NCBI GenBank assembly: GCA_015657395.1
Contig: JADLKI010000005.1
Coordinates: forward strand, 160,121 to 167,549
Source of the DNA: Spirochaetales bacterium
Lineage (GTDB): Bacteria > Spirochaetota > Spirochaetia > Treponematales > Rectinemataceae
DNA length: 7,429 bases
Direction of reading: 5' to 3'
Shown here: positions 6,004-7,429 of the stretch, piece after piece
Position numbering within the stretch: position 1 is the first letter of the stretch
Layout: every line of letters starts with the position of its first letter
Program-made: the position numbers and the translations under genes
The notes under the pieces: generated by a model
What the model was told of the DNA's origin: nothing
The model's input: only the letters and a program-made list of their open reading frames with translations
Database searches by the model: none

Positions 6004-7173
6004 ATGGATGATTTTGTATTTCAAAATCCGACAAGGATTTATTTTGGAAAATCTCACGAGGCCGAGCTGGGGCGCATCGCCTCACAGTATGGCTCGCGCA
6101 TGCTCCTGCACTTCGGCGGCCAAAGCGCCGAGCGCTCGGGCCTTCTCCCTCTGATACGGAAGGAGCTTGCTGCCGCAGGCCTGACCTGTTTCGAGCTCGG
6201 CGGCGTCCAGCCCAATCCGCGGCTCAGCCTGGTGTACAGAGGCATAGAGCTCTGCCGCCAGAACAACATAGAGCTCGTCCTCGCCGTGGGCGGCGGGAGC
6301 GTCATCGATTCCGCAAAGGCGATCGCCGCGGGCGCACCCTACTCAGGCGACGTGTGGGATTTCTATACGGGAAAAGCGGTTCCGGAGAAAGCGCTCCCAG
6401 TCGGCACCGTTCTCACCATCCCCGCGGCGGGCAGCGAATCCAGCCCGGGCTCCGTCATCACGAAAGAGGAAGGCCTTCTCAAGCGCGCGGTCAACGCCGA
6501 CTGCCTCTTCCCGCGCTTCTCGATCCTCAACCCGGCGCGGTGCTTCACCCTTCCTCCCGCGCAGATCGCCAACGGCGTCACCGACATCATGTGCCATCTC
6601 ATGGAGCGCTACTTCACGAACTCCAGACCCGTCGAGTTTACCGACAGGCTGATAGAGGCGACCCTCCGCACCGTCATCGCCGCCGCCCCGCGCGTGCTCG
6701 CGAATCCGGCCTCGTACGACGACTGGGCCGAGCTCATGTGGGCCGGCACTATCGCGCACAACAATCTTCTCGATACGGGGCGAAAAGGCGACTGGGCCTC
6801 GCACGACATAGAGCACGAACTCAGTGCGCTCTATGACATCGCGCACGGCGCAGGGCTCGCCATCGTCACTCCCGCATGGATGAAATATGTGCTGAAGCAC
6901 GATCTCGCGAGGTTCGCGCAGTACGCCGTGCGCGTCTGGGGCGTCGAAGACAATTATTTCGACCCCGAGCGCATCGCGCGCGCAGGCATCGCACGCCTCG
7001 AGGCGTTCTGGAGCTCTGTCGGACAGAAAGTCCGCCTCTCCGAGATCGGTATCGACGATTCACGCTTCGCAGAGATGGCGCGCAAGTGCACCGACGACGA
7101 CACACAGACCGTGGGCCACTTTGTGCCCCTGCGGTCCAGGGATATCGAAGCGATCTACAGGCTTGCGCTCTAG
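6004..7173 (+). CDS. Iron-family alcohol dehydrogenase, YqhD/BdhA type (broad aldehyde reductase)
   Basis: A 389-residue cytoplasmic NAD(P)H-dependent alcohol dehydrogenase of group III. It resembles E. coli YqhD (387 residues, reduces butanal, acrolein and similar aldehydes) and clostridial butanol dehydrogenases. The N-terminus NPTRIYFGK (8-16) is the family hallmark. HFGGQS (36-41) lies at the cofactor phosphate site, VGGGSVIDSAKAIAAG (95-110) is the dinucleotide-binding loop and TIPAAGSESSPGSVI (138-152) follows. Likely metal ligands are Asp194 and His198 in GVTDIMCHLMERY, His267 in WASHDIEHEL and His281 in DIAHGAG; these are the YqhD ligand positions. All catalytic elements are intact. 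Composition changes abruptly within the gene: 18 of the first 57 bases are G or C, then 44 of the next 60, so it may be a recombinant gene. Whether it acts in the sugar pathway or in aldehyde detoxification is unknown. Confidence 0.95.
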   Translation: MDDFVFQNPTRIYFGKSHEAELGRIASQYGSRMLLHFGGQSAERSGLLPLIRKELAAAGLTCFELGGVQPNPRLSLVYRGIELCRQNNIELVLAVGGGSVIDSAKAIAAGAPYSGDVWDFYTGKAVPEKALPVGTVLTIPAAGSESSPGSVITKEEGLLKRAVNADCLFPRFSILNPARCFTLPPAQIANGVTDIMCHLMERYFTNSRPVEFTDRLIEATLRTVIAAAPRVLANPASYDDWAELMWAGTIAHNNLLDTGRKGDWASHDIEHELSALYDIAHGAGLAIVTPAWMKYVLKHDLARFAQYAVRVWGVEDNYFDPERIARAGIARLEAFWSSVGQKVRLSEIGIDDSRFAEMARKCTDDDTQTVGHFVPLRSRDIEAIYRLAL

Positions 7174-7373
7174 GGGCCGCAGGCCGGCCTATCGGTGCCT
7201 GCCGCGGCGGGCGGGTTCCCATTGGCGGCCTGCCAAGGGGTGCGGCGCGGGCGATTCAGGACGCCGCCTTGGCGGGCGCGGCGCGACGGCTTCAGGCAGC
7301 TTAGACCGCTGTATAGGCCCCGCCAATAGAATGGGGCCGCACCTGGGCGCGGCCCCAGGTCAGCCGGGGTCCG
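7174..7373. other. GC-rich spacer between convergent genes, rich in inverted repeats
   Basis: No credible gene is present; long open frames here are a by-product of GC content. Stems include CCCATTGGC (7218-7226) with GCCAAGGGG (7232-7240) around a 5-base loop, with one A-G mismatch, and a longer-range GCAGGCCG (7179-7186) with CGGCCTGC (7226-7233). ATTGGCGG at 7221-7228 recurs inverted at 7320-7327. The spacer sits between a rightward gene end and a leftward gene end, as expected for two-way transcription termination. Confidence 0.5.
7333..7356. terminator. GC-rich hairpin, possible bidirectional terminator
   Basis: GGGGCCGC (7333-7340) and GCGGCCCC (7349-7356) form a perfect 8-bp all-G/C stem with an 8-base loop, 17 bases beyond the stop of the leftward gene. 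Neither side has a clear T-run, so classic intrinsic termination is uncertain. Two other stems overlap it: GGCCCC 7316-7321 with GGGGCC 7333-7338, and ACCTGGG 7341-7347 with CCCAGGT 7354-7360. Confidence 0.45.
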
Positions 7374-7429
7374 TCACTCAAGCGCGAGCCAGGCCCGCAG
7401 GCGTTCGATCTGTTCGCGCACGCGCAGGG
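7374..7429 (-). CDS. C-terminal tail of an unidentified leftward gene (runs off the right edge)
   Basis: The minus strand reads an open frame from the edge ending LRVREQIERLRAWLALE and a TGA complementary to 7374-7376. Its codons end mostly in G or C, matching the resident GC-rich genes, and the tail looks like an amphipathic helix. Only 17 complete codons are visible, too few to name a family. The call rests on codon style and on the hairpin cluster just past the stop. Confidence 0.4.
   Translation of the reverse strand, partial: LRVREQIERLRAWLALE

Noticed and set aside
6343..6900. Long leftward open frame of about 185 codons opposite the dehydrogenase
   Set aside because: It is the antisense shadow of the GC-rich dehydrogenase gene; its translation is rich in Arg, Gly and Asp without any recognisable motif.
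6876..7304. Rightward open frame overlapping the dehydrogenase end
   Set aside because: It is out of frame with the real gene and has an Arg/Ala-rich composition typical of chance frames in GC-rich DNA.
1..7429. CRISPR arrays, tRNA or rRNA genes, riboswitches
   Set aside because: No regularly spaced repeats, no tRNA-like cloverleaf with conserved arms and no conserved riboswitch core were found on reading both strands by eye.

Overview
The window joins two kinds of DNA. Both ends are GC-rich, about 60-70% by eye: positions 1 to roughly 350, and 6061 to the end. The middle, roughly 350-6060, is AT-rich with A/T-ending codons. The GC-rich ends look like the resident chromosome of a GC-rich heterotrophic bacterium, and the middle looks like a sugar-utilisation cassette from a low-GC, Firmicutes- or spirochaete-like donor. 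I cannot name the organism from the sequence.

Layout. On the left, the 5' part of a LacI-family repressor gene reads leftwards out of the window. It has a clear promoter and a perfect 14-bp palindromic operator. A gene-poor stretch follows. It ends in what looks like one terminal inverted repeat of an IS3-family element at 569-595. Directly against that repeat begins a broken sugar-binding-protein gene (about 597-1452), which lacks its start and signal peptide and changes frame twice. After it come an intact RbsA-type double ATPase (1522-3033), its permease (3052-4062) and an FGGY-family carbohydrate kinase (4174-5691), all rightward and closely spaced. A 312-bp gap with a probable promoter leads to an intact YqhD/BdhA-type iron-family alcohol dehydrogenase (6004-7173). 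The last 250 bp hold a GC-rich, hairpin-dense spacer and the tail of a leftward gene.

How the genes fit together. The ATPase and permease would import a monosaccharide or related polyol captured by the binding protein, the kinase would phosphorylate it, and the dehydrogenase would reduce an aldehyde formed downstream or detoxify one. With the binding protein broken, uptake would need a binding protein encoded elsewhere. The LacI-type regulator is a natural candidate controller of a sugar operon, but its operator is seen only in front of its own gene.

The most unusual feature is the right-hand composition boundary. It falls inside the dehydrogenase gene, after about codon 19 (18 of 57 bases G+C, then 44 of the next 60). 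This suggests that a recombination event fused an AT-rich promoter, ribosome binding site and N-terminus to a GC-rich gene body. I found no clearly new defence or RNA-guided system here. The interest lies in the mosaic structure, the decayed binding protein and the unresolved kinase substrate.
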